Notes: a model not told the origin generated them from the sequence alone. A stretch of DNA of 64,000 nucleotides from Mucilaginibacter hurinus (GCF_003324525.1 NZ_QGDC01000003.1:421399-485398); one strand, 5' to 3'; counted from the first letter of the stretch, positions 45,284 through 54,560 are shown. Program-made: numbers and translations.

Positions 45284-47596
45284 ATGAAACACAGCATTTT
45301 TTTATGCCTGCTATTGTTATTGGTACAAGGCAGGTTATCAGCACATCATACCACACTAAAAGGACGGGTTGTGGATAATGAAGGCAATCCTTTGCCGGGC
45401 GCTACACTTACAATTCCTGATCTAAAAATTGCCACGAACACAGGTATAAATGGTGAATTTGCATTCCCGGCGATGCCGGCACGCGGTAAGTTTATTATAC
45501 AGGTGCAGTTTATGGGCTATGCTACGCTAACCCGCCTGATAGATCTTGCAGAAAGCACGGCCATAACATTTGTATTACAACCCACCGTTATTGAAACCCG
45601 CGAAGTGGTGATAACGGGCACGCCTATAAGTGGTAATAATAAGCAGAACAGCACATCGGCAACCACCGTTAATCGCGACGAGCTATTACGTCCGGCCGGA
45701 AACATCATTGACGCACTAGCCAAATTAGTACCCGGGGTATCGCAAATAACTACAGGCCCTTCTATATCCAAGCCTGTTATCCGCGGTCTGGGATATAATC
45801 GGGTGGTTACTTTAAATAATGGCATCAAGCAGCAGGGCCAGCAATGGGGCGATGAACATGGCATTGAGATTGATCAATATGGCGCCGACAGGGTAGAGGT
45901 TTTACGTGGCGCGGCCTCATTGCTTTATGGCTCGGACGCGTTGGGCGGCGTAATAAATTTATTAGAACCTTTAACCCCCCCTAACGGAGAAGTTAGAGGA
46001 GAGCTTTTAACCAACTATGCTACCAATAATGGCCTTACCGGTATCTCTGTAATGCTAACAGGTAACCATAGCGGTTTTGTATGGCGTGGCCGCGGATCAT
46101 ATAAAAATGCCCATGCTTTTAAAACGCCGGCCGGTTATTTTCCTAACTCCGGCTTTAACGAAAGCAATATAAGCGGCATGCTGGGTGTTAACAAACGCTG
46201 GGGGTACTCGCATATTAATTTCTCATATTTTAAAAATAACATTGGCTTGTTTGAAGCAGAGCCGCAAATGGGTTACAATTTTGTAAAAGATGATGGCGAG
46301 CCTTTTACTGATGAAGACTTTAAAAGCCGTAAACTGGTGTTTCCGCGCCAGGATATACGGCATTATAAACTCAACTGGGACAATAATTTAATTATCGGTA
46401 GCGGTTATTTAAAGGTAAACCTGGGCTACCAAAAAAATCAACGTCGCGAGCTGGAAGAAAGCATAGTGTCCTCTTTATTTTTTGACCTGAATACTTACAG
46501 CGGCGATGCCAAATACTATTTGCCGGAGCGCGATGGCTGGCAGCCCGTAATTGGCGCGAGTACCGAAATAACACGCAGCATAAACAAGGGAGAAGAATAC
46601 CTGGTGCCAGATTATAATACCTATAACATTGGCACATTTGCTTTTATTAAAAAAACATGGAATAAAAACACATTTAATGCAGGCGTAAGATATGATTACC
46701 GGAAAAATACGGGGAAAGGCCTAATGGAAGACGAATTAATAAGATTTACGGCTTTTACCAACCAGTTTTCAAATATAAGCGGTGCATTAGGATTTACACA
46801 CCAGTTTAACAGCCACGTAAATTTTAAAGCCAACGCGGGTTCAGCATTCCGGGCGCCCAACCCGGCCGAACTCGCGTCCAATGGGGTACATGAAGGCACT
46901 TTCCGTTATGAAATAGGCAATCCCAACCTGGCGCCCGAGCGGAGCTACCAGGCCGATGCTACATTGGAGTTTGAGAATAAAGTGATAAGTGCCAGTATAG
47001 GCATTTATGAAAATTATATCCACAACTTTATTTATGCTACTAACACGCCCGGCGATGTAAGAAGTGACCTCGACGAAGAAGGCAACACTACTACCTACGA
47101 TGTATACAGGTACAGCCAGGTGAATGCAAATCTTTGGGGCTTCGAGGGAAGTGTGACCCTGCACCCTGTAAGTTTTTTGCATTTCGAAAACACTTTTGGA
47201 TATACACATGCGCAAAACCGAACACTTAACAGGCCCCTGGCGTTTATTCCTGCCGGAACATTAAAGAATACGCTTCGTTTCGAGCCTGATGTAAAAGGGT
47301 TAAAGCAATCTTACATTTTTATAGGCATCGAAAATTTCTTTAAACAATCGCGTTTTGATAAAACGTTTGAAACAGGCACCGAAGGGTATACTTTGCTGAG
47401 TGCGGGCATAGGCACTACGCTCACTTTTGGCAAGCAGCCTGTAAAACTTTACGTAGCGGGCAGCAACCTGCTTAATAAAAAGTATTATGATGCACTTAGC
47501 CGCTATAAACCAGGGCGTTTAAGCACAGCTAATCCTGATTTTGGCATTTATAATCCGGGCAGGAATATTATGATGGGTATATATTTGCCGTTTTAA
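45284..47596 (+). CDS. TonB-dependent receptor, possibly metal-linked
   Basis: Outer-membrane transporter of 770 residues from the ATG at 45284. It has a signal peptide ending RLSA and an N-terminal HHTT. A regulatory-like domain (LKGRVVDNEGNPLPGATLTI) comes next. The plug carries KPVIRGLGYNRVVTLNNGI, QQWGDEHGIEIDQYGADRVE and ASLLYGSDALGGVINL, and the barrel ends in an aromatic residue (MGIYLPF). The HGIEID/GADRVEVLRG phrase resembles zinc/copper-type receptors. With the His-rich protein upstream, metal uptake is a reasonable guess, but the ligand is unproven. Confidence 0.9.
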   Translation: MKHSIFLCLLLLLVQGRLSAHHTTLKGRVVDNEGNPLPGATLTIPDLKIATNTGINGEFAFPAMPARGKFIIQVQFMGYATLTRLIDLAESTAITFVLQPTVIETREVVITGTPISGNNKQNSTSATTVNRDELLRPAGNIIDALAKLVPGVSQITTGPSISKPVIRGLGYNRVVTLNNGIKQQGQQWGDEHGIEIDQYGADRVEVLRGAASLLYGSDALGGVINLLEPLTPPNGEVRGELLTNYATNNGLTGISVMLTGNHSGFVWRGRGSYKNAHAFKTPAGYFPNSGFNESNISGMLGVNKRWGYSHINFSYFKNNIGLFEAEPQMGYNFVKDDGEPFTDEDFKSRKLVFPRQDIRHYKLNWDNNLIIGSGYLKVNLGYQKNQRRELEESIVSSLFFDLNTYSGDAKYYLPERDGWQPVIGASTEITRSINKGEEYLVPDYNTYNIGTFAFIKKTWNKNTFNAGVRYDYRKNTGKGLMEDELIRFTAFTNQFSNISGALGFTHQFNSHVNFKANAGSAFRAPNPAELASNGVHEGTFRYEIGNPNLAPERSYQADATLEFENKVISASIGIYENYIHNFIYATNTPGDVRSDLDEEGNTTTYDVYRYSQVNANLWGFEGSVTLHPVSFLHFENTFGYTHAQNRTLNRPLAFIPAGTLKNTLRFEPDVKGLKQSYIFIGIENFFKQSRFDKTFETGTEGYTLLSAGIGTTLTFGKQPVKLYVAGSNLLNKKYYDALSRYKPGRLSTANPDFGIYNPGRNIMMGIYLPF

Positions 47597-47634
47597 GCAG
47601 TTTATAACCGACTTCTATATTGGATGGTGTTACA

Positions 47635-48162
47635 TTAGGACGCACCCTCATCTTGAAGCGTCTTTTGATATAGTTTATAGTTTGCGTCATCAAAACAAAC
47701 AAATATCACCAGCTTAATACTAGCATCTTTGGTCATGAAATCTTTTACTTCCCTTATCGCAATTTTGGCTGCTTCTTCTTTAGGAAAACGATAAGCCCCT
47801 GTACTTATATTGGGGAATGCTACGGCTTGCACCCTATTAGCTACGGCTACACGAAGACTGTTCCGGTAGGCGCTTGCTAACAATTCACCAGCCTTTGCAG
47901 CGTTGCTTTTGCTCCATACCGGGCCCACTGTATGTATCACATGCCTGGCCGGAAGGTTGCCTCCGGTGGTAATTACGGCCTCTCCTGTTTCACAATGGCC
48001 TATAGTACGGCATTCTTCTAAAATAGCTTTCCCGCCAGCGCGATGAATGGCCCCGTCGACGCCGCCTCCGCCAAGTAAAGATGTATTTGCAGCGTTAACT
48101 ATGGCATCAACATGCTGTTTGGTAATATCACCTTGTATAACCTCAATTTTTACGTTTTGCAT
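47635..48162 (-). CDS. Macro domain protein, probable O-acetyl-ADP-ribose deacetylase
   Basis: The 175-residue single-domain protein has the MacroD/YmdB signature. This consists of [49 protein letters not shown] and [18 protein letters not shown]. Such enzymes remove ADP-ribose or acetyl groups from ADP-ribose metabolites. No ADP-ribosyltransferase gene is adjacent. Confidence 0.94.
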   Translation of the reverse strand: MQNVKIEVIQGDITKQHVDAIVNAANTSLLGGGGVDGAIHRAGGKAILEECRTIGHCETGEAVITTGGNLPARHVIHTVGPVWSKSNAAKAGELLASAYRNSLRVAVANRVQAVAFPNISTGAYRFPKEEAAKIAIREVKDFMTKDASIKLVIFVCFDDANYKLYQKTLQDEGAS

Positions 48163-48266
48163 ACGTAAATAACAGCTGGGCCATGGGTATGTTTAATAAT
48201 ATAAGGAATAGCCAATACTAAAATGAACATGACATTACCCAGTAATGGCTTGGCAGGAAATGAAAA

Positions 48267-49049
48267 TTAACACTCTATCTCCCCTTTAAAAACCTGCAGT
48301 GCCGGACCCTCTAAAAACACGTCGGTAAATTTGTTACCGTCATAGTTAAAGCGAATGTTTAACTCGCCTCCTAATACCTGTATAGGTGTGGTTAAGTTGC
48401 CGGTTTGATTATTGTGCTTCGCCATAGCAAGCGCCACCGCGGTAACGCCTGTGCCGCATGCATAGGTTTCATCCTCAACACCCCTTTCAAACGTCCGTAC
48501 AAAATATCCACGGCCTTTGGCTTCAACAAAATTTACATTGATACCCTCTGCCCGGTAAGTATCGTTGTTTCGGATGGCGTAACCTTCAGTGTAAACATCC
48601 TTTCCTTTTACATCGTTAGCCAATATTACATAGTGCGGCGAACCGGTATTTAATACATAGGCGTCAGCGTCTTTACTTACTTGCTCTACATCAATCATCT
48701 GTAAACTTACCCAGTCGCCGGCTGCTGAAATTTTGGCATAATGCGGGCCATCTACTGCCATAAATTCTGTTTCGGTTTCAATAACTCCCAAAAATTTGGC
48801 AAAGGCCACTATACACCTGCCTCCGTTGCCGCACATGCTACTTGGCTTGCCGTCGGCATTGTAGTAAACCATTTCAAAATCATATTCAGCATGATTTTGC
48901 AGAAACATAATACCATCGGCGCCAATACCAAAACGGCGATTGCACAAGTAAGACAGCAGTTTCTCATCGCGGTGATTTACAGCGCTTTCGCGGTTGTCAA
49001 CTAAAATGAAATCGTTTCCGGCCCCCTGGTATTTATAAAAATGCAGCAT
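48267..49049 (-). CDS. dapF: Diaminopimelate epimerase
   Basis: Converts LL- to meso-diaminopimelate for lysine and murein. The 260-residue protein has both catalytic cysteines, Cys73 (SSMCGNGGRC) and Cys198 (TYACGTGVTA). The N-terminus YKYQGAGNDFILVDNR is the usual one. The length is slightly shorter than E. coli DapF, which is normal for Bacteroidota. It is divergent from the HtrA gene. Confidence 0.96.
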   Translation of the reverse strand: MLHFYKYQGAGNDFILVDNRESAVNHRDEKLLSYLCNRRFGIGADGIMFLQNHAEYDFEMVYYNADGKPSSMCGNGGRCIVAFAKFLGVIETETEFMAVDGPHYAKISAAGDWVSLQMIDVEQVSKDADAYVLNTGSPHYVILANDVKGKDVYTEGYAIRNNDTYRAEGINVNFVEAKGRGYFVRTFERGVEDETYACGTGVTAVALAMAKHNNQTGNLTTPIQVLGGELNIRFNYDGNKFTDVFLEGPALQVFKGEIEC

Positions 49050-49162
49050 TATAATACTTATTGTTTATCAGGCGTTAATATTAAACATTCCCTTTTTCAA
49101 AACTGTCATATAGCTGTTAATAAAGTTTAACATTTTTTAACAAAAAACGCAATAACATATCA

Positions 49163-49194
49163 TTGTTCTTACCGTCTATATGGTATTATATTTG
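49163..49194 (+). promoter_or_regulatory. Predicted promoter of the HtrA protease gene
   Basis: TTG at 49163-49165 and TATATTTG at 49187-49194 are 21 bases apart and match the Bacteroidota pattern. The expected leader is about 40 bases to the ATG at 49239. Confidence 0.6.
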
Positions 49195-49238
49195 ACAGGT
49201 AATTATAAACCTTGATAAAAGAATATAATTTATTAAAT

Positions 49239-50789
49239 ATGAAAAAAGTTGGTTTAACCTTGTTAACCGCATTTGTTGGCGGTGCTATGGCATTAGGCAC
49301 ATATAAGATCTTCGAGAAGAAGTATGCTGATAATATGACCTTTGAAGAACGCCAGAAAGTTTATTTTACAAATAATCCGTCAACGGTATCATCGGCCGGT
49401 ACGGTTGATTTTACACAATCGGCAGCAGCAGTTACGCCGGCGGTGGTGTATATACGTACAAGCTATACACCTTCACAGGGCAATAGCGGTGGCCGCAACC
49501 CGCTTGATGAAATGTTTGGCGATATGTTTGGCCAGCGTATGCGTCCGCAGGGACCGCAGCAAGGTTCGGGTTCGGGTGTTATCATCTCACCCGATGGATA
49601 CATTGTAACCAATAACCACGTGGTTGAAAAGGCCGACAAAATCACTGTTAACCTTAATGATCACCGTACTTTCCAGGCAAAAGTTATTGGTACCGACCCG
49701 AATACCGATTTGGCGCTTTTAAAAATCACTGGTGACAACCTGCCTATCGTAAAGCTTGGTAATTCAGATGACGTACGTGTGGGCGAATGGGTACTGGCGG
49801 TTGGCAACCCTTTTAACTTAACATCTACAGTTACGGCAGGCATAGTAAGTGCCAAAGGGCGTAATATTGGTATTATTGGCAGCCGTGGAGATAGCGAAGA
49901 GGAGGAGGGTTATGGTAATCCATTCGGAGGCCGCATGCAGCAGCAGCAACAAAGGCCAAGGCTTAATAAAGCTATCGAATCATTTATACAAACGGATGCG
50001 GCCATCAACCCTGGTAACAGCGGTGGCGCATTGGTGAATACAAAGGGCGAACTGATAGGCATTAACGCTGCTATTGCGTCGCACACTGGTTCATACGAAG
50101 GTTATGGCTTTGCTATCCCTATCAACCTCGCCAAAAAAGTATTGAATGACATTCAAAAATATGGCTCCGTGAAACGCGGATTCATAGGTGTAAGCTTCCA
50201 GGAGTTAAATCCTGATGCCGCAGAGCGCTTAGGTGTAAGCCGTACTACCGGGTTATATGTTAATGAATTGGTTGAAGGCGGTGGCGCACAGGCAGCCGGC
50301 GTTAAAAAAGGCGATATCATTACCAAAGTTGAAGGTGTAAACATCTACGAATCATCAGACCTGCAGGAACGTGTAGGCCGTTTACAACCCGGCGACAAAA
50401 TTAATATTACCGTTGTGCGTGATGGAGCCGAGAAAAACTTTGCGATAACTCTTAAACCTGAAGCTACATCGCCAAAAACAGCAGCAGTATCTAAATCAGC
50501 GGAAGAGCTGTTCAATAAACTGGGTGCGAGCTTCCAGCCTTTAAGCAAGGAGCAAAAGGCCAAGTTCAAAGTTAATAACGGTGTGGTGGTTACCCAGGTA
50601 CGTCCGGGCCGCTTATTTTATGATACCGAGATACCGGTTGGGTCAATTATAACCAACATTAATAAACAGCCTATAAACAGTGTTGCCGATATTGACAAGG
50701 CCATCACCAATTTGCGTAACGGAAACCTGATCATATCAGGCTACTATCCGGATGGCACCATGTTTAACAACATGTTCCAAATACAATAA
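49239..50789 (+). CDS. Trypsin-like serine protease, HtrA/Deg (Do) family
   Basis: Envelope quality-control protease. From the ATG at 49239 it has 516 residues: an N-terminal hydrophobic segment (signal or anchor) and a protease domain. The triad is His127 (VTNNHVV), Asp157 (NTDLAL) and Ser261 (GNSGGALV). Two PDZ domains follow (about 310-400 and 420-510). A Gly/Gln-rich loop (YGNPFGGRMQQQQQRP) corresponds to the regulatory loop region. A strong terminator follows. Names degP/degQ/htrA all apply by family, so I give no symbol. Confidence 0.95.
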   Translation: MKKVGLTLLTAFVGGAMALGTYKIFEKKYADNMTFEERQKVYFTNNPSTVSSAGTVDFTQSAAAVTPAVVYIRTSYTPSQGNSGGRNPLDEMFGDMFGQRMRPQGPQQGSGSGVIISPDGYIVTNNHVVEKADKITVNLNDHRTFQAKVIGTDPNTDLALLKITGDNLPIVKLGNSDDVRVGEWVLAVGNPFNLTSTVTAGIVSAKGRNIGIIGSRGDSEEEEGYGNPFGGRMQQQQQRPRLNKAIESFIQTDAAINPGNSGGALVNTKGELIGINAAIASHTGSYEGYGFAIPINLAKKVLNDIQKYGSVKRGFIGVSFQELNPDAAERLGVSRTTGLYVNELVEGGGAQAAGVKKGDIITKVEGVNIYESSDLQERVGRLQPGDKINITVVRDGAEKNFAITLKPEATSPKTAAVSKSAEELFNKLGASFQPLSKEQKAKFKVNNGVVVTQVRPGRLFYDTEIPVGSIITNINKQPINSVADIDKAITNLRNGNLIISGYYPDGTMFNNMFQIQ

Positions 50790-50820
50790 GTTAATAATTG
50801 ATTAGTAGTTTAGTGATTAA

Positions 50821-50850
50821 CCCCGGCCTGAGTGAGGCCGGGGTTTTTTG
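50821..50850 (+). terminator. Rho-independent terminator after the HtrA gene
   Basis: Arms CCCCGGCCT (50821-50829) and AGGCCGGGG (50835-50843) with a 5-base loop are followed by six T. Confidence 0.9.
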
Positions 50851-50953
50851 TTAGAGATGCATAAAAAATAAAAAGTTCTTCATGCTGGCATATGGATGAA
50901 CAAACCATAGAAAAACGCCATTAAGCAAGGCGCTTCTTTTTAATTTAAAGGTA

Positions 50954-51468
50954 TTACAATTCCTTAATTGAAGCTTTAAGCTTAACATCTGGCCCTGTAC
51001 CTACCTTCTTAACGTTCACTTCTGGTATACTTACACTGATTTTCCCGTTAGTTACCTTTACAGTCACGTCAACCGGGTCACCGAAGTATACGTAAACGTA
51101 TGAATCGCCGGTTGGGGTGCCCGCCTCAGCAATAGAACCATAGCCCGCAGACAAGGTAAATTGTTTCCCGGCTGCGCCTTCCGCCATGCTAACCAGCTGA
51201 TAAGTTCCGCTGGCAGCCGGAGCTTCGGCAAAAGTAAAATTAAGGGTATGAAACTTTTGATCATTGTTAGCAGGTTTAGCATCCAAAACAGGTATAGTTG
51301 ATCGCCGGTTGATGTTTCAGGTGCCAAGCTATATTTGGTGGTGTAGGTAGTACCATCCAATGTCCAGCTGCTTTCCACGGTCGTTTCGTCTATTTTGTTC
51401 GAATCTTTTTTGCAGGAGGTGGCAAACAGCGCCAGTACCGCAGTAGCAATTGTAAATAATTTTTTCAT
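50954..51468 (-). pseudogene. Lipoprotein gene with a frameshift
   Basis: Two frames together form one lipoprotein of about 171 residues. The start frame (from the ATG at 51468) gives a signal MKKLFTIATAVLALFATSC (lipobox Cys19) and continues through TTYTTKYSLAPETSTGDQL. The other frame picks up with IPVLDAKPANNDQ and runs to the stop at 50954. The change of frame falls near 51305 (minus-strand ...GATCAACTATACCT...), where one missing base would restore a single frame. This may be a recent mutation or a sequencing error. The predicted product would be a beta-rich lipoprotein of unknown function. Confidence 0.65.
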
Positions 51469-51617
51469 GTGTGTTGTTTTAGTTTATATCATGTATTTGA
51501 CTTTACAAACCAATTGCTTCACACAACTACTAACATTACCGCATATGCGGTATAATTGATGTCACACCATATAAATAAGGCATTGGCAACTTTAAAATTG
51601 CCAATGCCACTTATTAT

Positions 51618-52142
51618 CTATGCTTCTGCCGCTACACTACCCTCATACATATGCATTTCATCTGCACTTGGGCCGTAGCTACCGGGGATAGGTATATTAA
51701 GCAGGCGCAAAAATACGCCGAGTTGGGCGCGATGGTGTACTATCTGGCAAAAAGTCATCCGTACAACCTCGCTTTTGGGCGATACATCATAAATAGCGTC
51801 GCCATTACGTAAAGTCCATTCGGGCAGTAGGTCATCTTCCGAGGCGTTTTCAAGGCTGGCCTTGCCGGTAGCCAGTGATCGCTCAAAGTACTCAAGCAAC
51901 TCGGTGTTGCTATCGAGCTTTTCCTGGGTATATGGATTGGCTGCAAAGTCTAATTCTGTAGTATTTAATACCATAGTTATCCATAAGGGCAACTCGGCAA
52001 TGTGTGTAGCCAGTTCTCGCACAGTCATACTTTTTGGATGTGGCCTCCAGTCAAATTTATCAGTAGGTACCGATGCAAGCATTTTACGCGTGGTAATGGA
52101 TTCCTGATCCATTTCTTTCAGAAACATGGGGATAATTTTCAT
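51618..52142 (-). CDS. DinB family protein
   Basis: The 174-residue protein has the four-helix DinB/YfiT bundle pattern with likely metal-binding histidines in ELATHIAELPLW and CQIVHHRAQLGVFLRLL. Members include DNA-damage-inducible proteins and thiol-dependent enzymes, and the role of this one is not known. It is read leftward, ahead of the frameshifted lipoprotein. Confidence 0.88.
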   Translation of the reverse strand: MKIIPMFLKEMDQESITTRKMLASVPTDKFDWRPHPKSMTVRELATHIAELPLWITMVLNTTELDFAANPYTQEKLDSNTELLEYFERSLATGKASLENASEDDLLPEWTLRNGDAIYDVSPKSEVVRMTFCQIVHHRAQLGVFLRLLNIPIPGSYGPSADEMHMYEGSVAAEA

Positions 52143-52544
52143 AACGGTTAGTGTTTTGATTTATAATTCAAAGTAACCACCCCGTGATGACAGCCCTATG
52201 TCAGCAGTAATTCAAGAAGATTAAAAAAATTGATGGCTACTTTATAAGTTCCATGATTAATAAACCACTTCGTTTTATTTAGCTTTTATAGACAAGAATT
52301 TGGCAAAAAACCTGAAAAAAAGTGATTTTGTTAATTATTGTTAAATTTTATAGCATTTGAACCTGAAAAAATACCTTTGCAATGTGCCGTTTAACAAAAA
52401 ATAAAAAATATATATCCTAATCGATAGTTTATTTAAAAAATTACTCCTATTTGGTATTTTTTTGCCATATTGACAATATTTTATACTTAACGTTATCATA
52501 TAAATAAGCAACCATAATTTTTCTTAAAATATTTTTAAAAAAAA
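52143..52544. other. AT-rich intergenic region
   Basis: About 400 bases upstream of the small RNA promoter, very AT-rich, with no long frame and no hairpin with a T-run that I can support. TACCTTTG at 52372-52379 resembles a -7 box but has no correctly placed TTG and no gene after it. The AT-rich segment up to 52544 could help the RNA promoter as an UP-like element. Confidence 0.4.
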
Positions 52545-52576
52545 TTTGCACGAAATAAAACTTAGTGTTATCTTTA
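52545..52576 (+). promoter_or_regulatory. Promoter of the candidate small RNA
   Basis: TTTG at 52545-52548 and TATCTTTA at 52569-52576 are exactly 20 bases apart. This is a good Bacteroidota promoter with one mismatch in the -7 box, preceded by a strongly AT-rich stretch. Confidence 0.6.
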
Positions 52577-52582
52577 CACCGT

Positions 52583-52671
52583 TGGAAACGACGAACAAAA
52601 AAGTCTTCTCATAATTTAGGTTTATAATTGGTTAGTAAAGGCCCCTGCCCATCAGGGGCTTTACTTTTTTA
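52583..52671 (+). ncRNA. Candidate small non-coding RNA
   Basis: A short transcript of about 89 bases is predicted from the promoter to a strong terminator. Its 5' part begins with CGTTGGAAACG, a small hairpin. The middle is AT-rich and single-stranded (TCTTCTCATAATTTAGG). The 3' end is a GC-rich hairpin with the stem GCCCCTG/CAGGGGC (52641-52647 and 52653-52659) extended by GTAAA/TTTAC, followed by six T. No reading frame of meaningful size fits. I do not match it to a known RNA family. The tRNA-Ala gene that follows has its own promoter, so this is not its leader. Confidence 0.5.
52635..52671 (+). terminator. Terminator of the candidate small RNA
   Basis: GTAAA and TTTAC extend a GCCCCTG/CAGGGGC stem (one G bulge, 5-base loop), followed by TTTTTT. 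It is a convincing intrinsic terminator with no gene upstream except the proposed RNA. Confidence 0.85.
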
Positions 52672-52684
52672 TAAGGTTTTTTTA

Positions 52685-52715
52685 TTTGGCATTGCATCAA
52701 TTTTTTTTACTTTTG
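52685..52715 (+). promoter_or_regulatory. Promoter of tRNA-Ala
   Basis: TTTG at 52685-52688 is followed after 19 bases by TACTTTTG at 52708-52715, an exact TAnnTTTG match. The start site would be a few bases before the tRNA at 52727. Confidence 0.7.
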
Positions 52716-52726
52716 CCATCCGCAGC

Positions 52727-52800
<74 letters not shown>

Positions 52801-52802
52801 CG

Positions 52803-52832
52803 AAAACCCGGCTAATAGCCGGGTTTTTTTTT
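52803..52832 (+). terminator. Terminator of tRNA-Ala
   Basis: Arms AAAACCCGGCT (52803-52813) and AGCCGGGTTTT (52817-52827) with a 3-base loop are followed by more T. It begins two bases after the tRNA. Confidence 0.9.
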
Positions 52833-52910
52833 ATGAATATATAACCAGAATGTAACAGCCGGTTAGCGGTGTGGTGATTTTAAGTCAACGTCAGTATTAC
52901 CCTCGCCAAA

Positions 52911-52918
52911 TAACTTTG
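52911..52918 (+). promoter_or_regulatory. Putative -7 box upstream of the HTTM operon
   Basis: TAACTTTG is an exact -7 match, about 110 bases before the ATG at 53029. No convincing TTG is seen at -33. Confidence 0.35.
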
Positions 52919-53028
52919 CAATTTATAGCTAACCTTAGCTTATAATATTGCTTATCCCCGGCAGGAATACTACATTTGGGAGGCTTTTACTATCACGATT
53001 ATAAAACCTGGTTATAACAGTACGGAAT

Positions 53029-53511
53029 ATGAAAAAACATGAAAAGGTATTTGCAGCTTTTGTCATGTTAGCTTTTTTGGTACCTAATATATATATCATA
53101 TGTAAAGGCAAGGAGTCGTATCCGTTTACACCAGCCCCAATGTTTGGCCACTATGTTGGCGACAGCACCCTTTTTTATTCGATTGAATTTACAGCAAACG
53201 GTAAAAACTTCGGCACAGACCATCTGAACAATCACATGGTTAAGCGGATGTTTTTTGACCAGGTATATTGGTCGGTTGATCCTGAATCACCTTTAGGAAA
53301 CTTCGATAATGACAGCAAACAGGCATTCGAAAACAGGTTAACTAATTTCTTTTCAGCCTACTATAAACATCTCACAAGCGACACCGCCATACATCGTATT
53401 GACTTAAGTGTAACGCAGTATAACCGCAAATACCAACCTTTAGCTAAGCATAACGTTGGCTATTACGATCACACAACCGGAAAATTTATACACACATGGA
53501 AAGGACGGTAA
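53029..53511 (+). CDS. Hypothetical membrane-anchored protein, partner of the HTTM gene
   Basis: A 160-residue protein with an N-terminal hydrophobic helix (VFAAFVMLAFLVPNIYIICKG). The phrase YPFTPAPMFGHYVGDSTLFY precedes a soluble domain of ~120 residues that is probably outside the membrane. I know no domain name. Its last 16 bases overlap the HTTM gene, so both are very likely translated together. The proline-rich APMFGHY phrase recalls small proteins encoded beside HTTM proteins, though I cannot verify that here. Confidence 0.75.
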   Translation: MKKHEKVFAAFVMLAFLVPNIYIICKGKESYPFTPAPMFGHYVGDSTLFYSIEFTANGKNFGTDHLNNHMVKRMFFDQVYWSVDPESPLGNFDNDSKQAFENRLTNFFSAYYKHLTSDTAIHRIDLSVTQYNRKYQPLAKHNVGYYDHTTGKFIHTWKGR

Positions 53512-54560
53512 ATAACGCGGGGCTATTGCCCGCCTTAAATCGCTATTTCTTTTCAGAAACTACGTCGCTAAACCTTGCGGTTATCAGGATAGTTATTTGC
53601 ACTGTTGTATTGTTCTATAACTTAAATGTCAATATGTTTATAGTACATGATCCTGCTATTGCTGCTATACAAAAACCCAGCACGTTTGTACAGCTGTTTA
53701 GCGGTCTGTTCTCATTAATCCAATACCGTTCGCGCCTGTTTCAGTACCTGTATTTTTTAGCGGCGGCGTGCAGCATTTTCGGCTTGTTCACACGCCCGGC
53801 ATTACTTGTATTTGGCATAACAGCTGCATATACAACCGGGTTATGTGCAGCACAAGGTGTTTACAACCACGGGCTAAGCCTTCTTTCGCAAATAGTGATG
53901 ATATTGGCGTTTGTTCCGGGTTCAACACGCTTATCTGTTGACAGTTTTTTACTATGGCTATCAGGGCGTAAAAACCGGCAATGGTCACTTTGGGAAGCAC
54001 TCACGCTTAAAAGCACGCCTTATCCTTTATGGGGCTTCAAGCTTATTATCATACTGGTTGCCTGTACCTACTTTACCTCAGGATTATCAAAAGTACGGTA
54101 CGGCGGTTTGAAATGGCTGGATGGAAAAACCCTTAGCCATTACCTTGATGGAAGTGCAAGCCCGTTTACCCCAGGGATAAAGCCCATGCATATATCGCCC
54201 CCGGATGTACCCGAAAGGGAAAAATGGAAGGATGGCTTCGGCATATACAGCTATTCGTACGGAAACAGGCTGAAGCAGCCGTCGATGATTAAACTGGGTC
54301 AATCCCTCGCTGCAAATAAGGTGGTAATCAGCGGGCTTTCGGTGCTTACTGTTGTATTTGAAATGTCCGGATTTTTTCTGCTTGCAGCCGGTTGGCCCCG
54401 CACAATATATTTGTTTGGCGCTATCATGCTGCACACCTGTATCGGCTTTTTAATGAACTTGCCATTTACAGAGTACCGCATACTTTGTTTGTTATTGGTT
54501 GACTGGAAATGGCTATTTATGCAGATAAAGGGCTGGCGATTTCGGCGCCGGGCAATATAG
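53496..54560 (+). CDS. HTTM-domain (vitamin K-dependent gamma-carboxylase-like) membrane protein
   Basis: The 354-residue polytopic protein has the HTTM horizontally transferred transmembrane domain: NLAVIRIVICTVVLFYNLN near the start, repeated hydrophobic helices, YNHGLSLLSQIVMILAFVPG, and the conserved YFTSGLSKVRYGGLKWLDG. In animals a related domain forms the gamma-glutamyl carboxylase. In bacteria the substrate is unknown and most members probably lack that activity. Its overlap with the upstream gene implies a functional pair. Confidence 0.82.
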   Translation: MERTVNNAGLLPALNRYFFSETTSLNLAVIRIVICTVVLFYNLNVNMFIVHDPAIAAIQKPSTFVQLFSGLFSLIQYRSRLFQYLYFLAAACSIFGLFTRPALLVFGITAAYTTGLCAAQGVYNHGLSLLSQIVMILAFVPGSTRLSVDSFLLWLSGRKNRQWSLWEALTLKSTPYPLWGFKLIIILVACTYFTSGLSKVRYGGLKWLDGKTLSHYLDGSASPFTPGIKPMHISPPDVPEREKWKDGFGIYSYSYGNRLKQPSMIKLGQSLAANKVVISGLSVLTVVFEMSGFFLLAAGWPRTIYLFGAIMLHTCIGFLMNLPFTEYRILCLLLVDWKWLFMQIKGWRFRRRAI

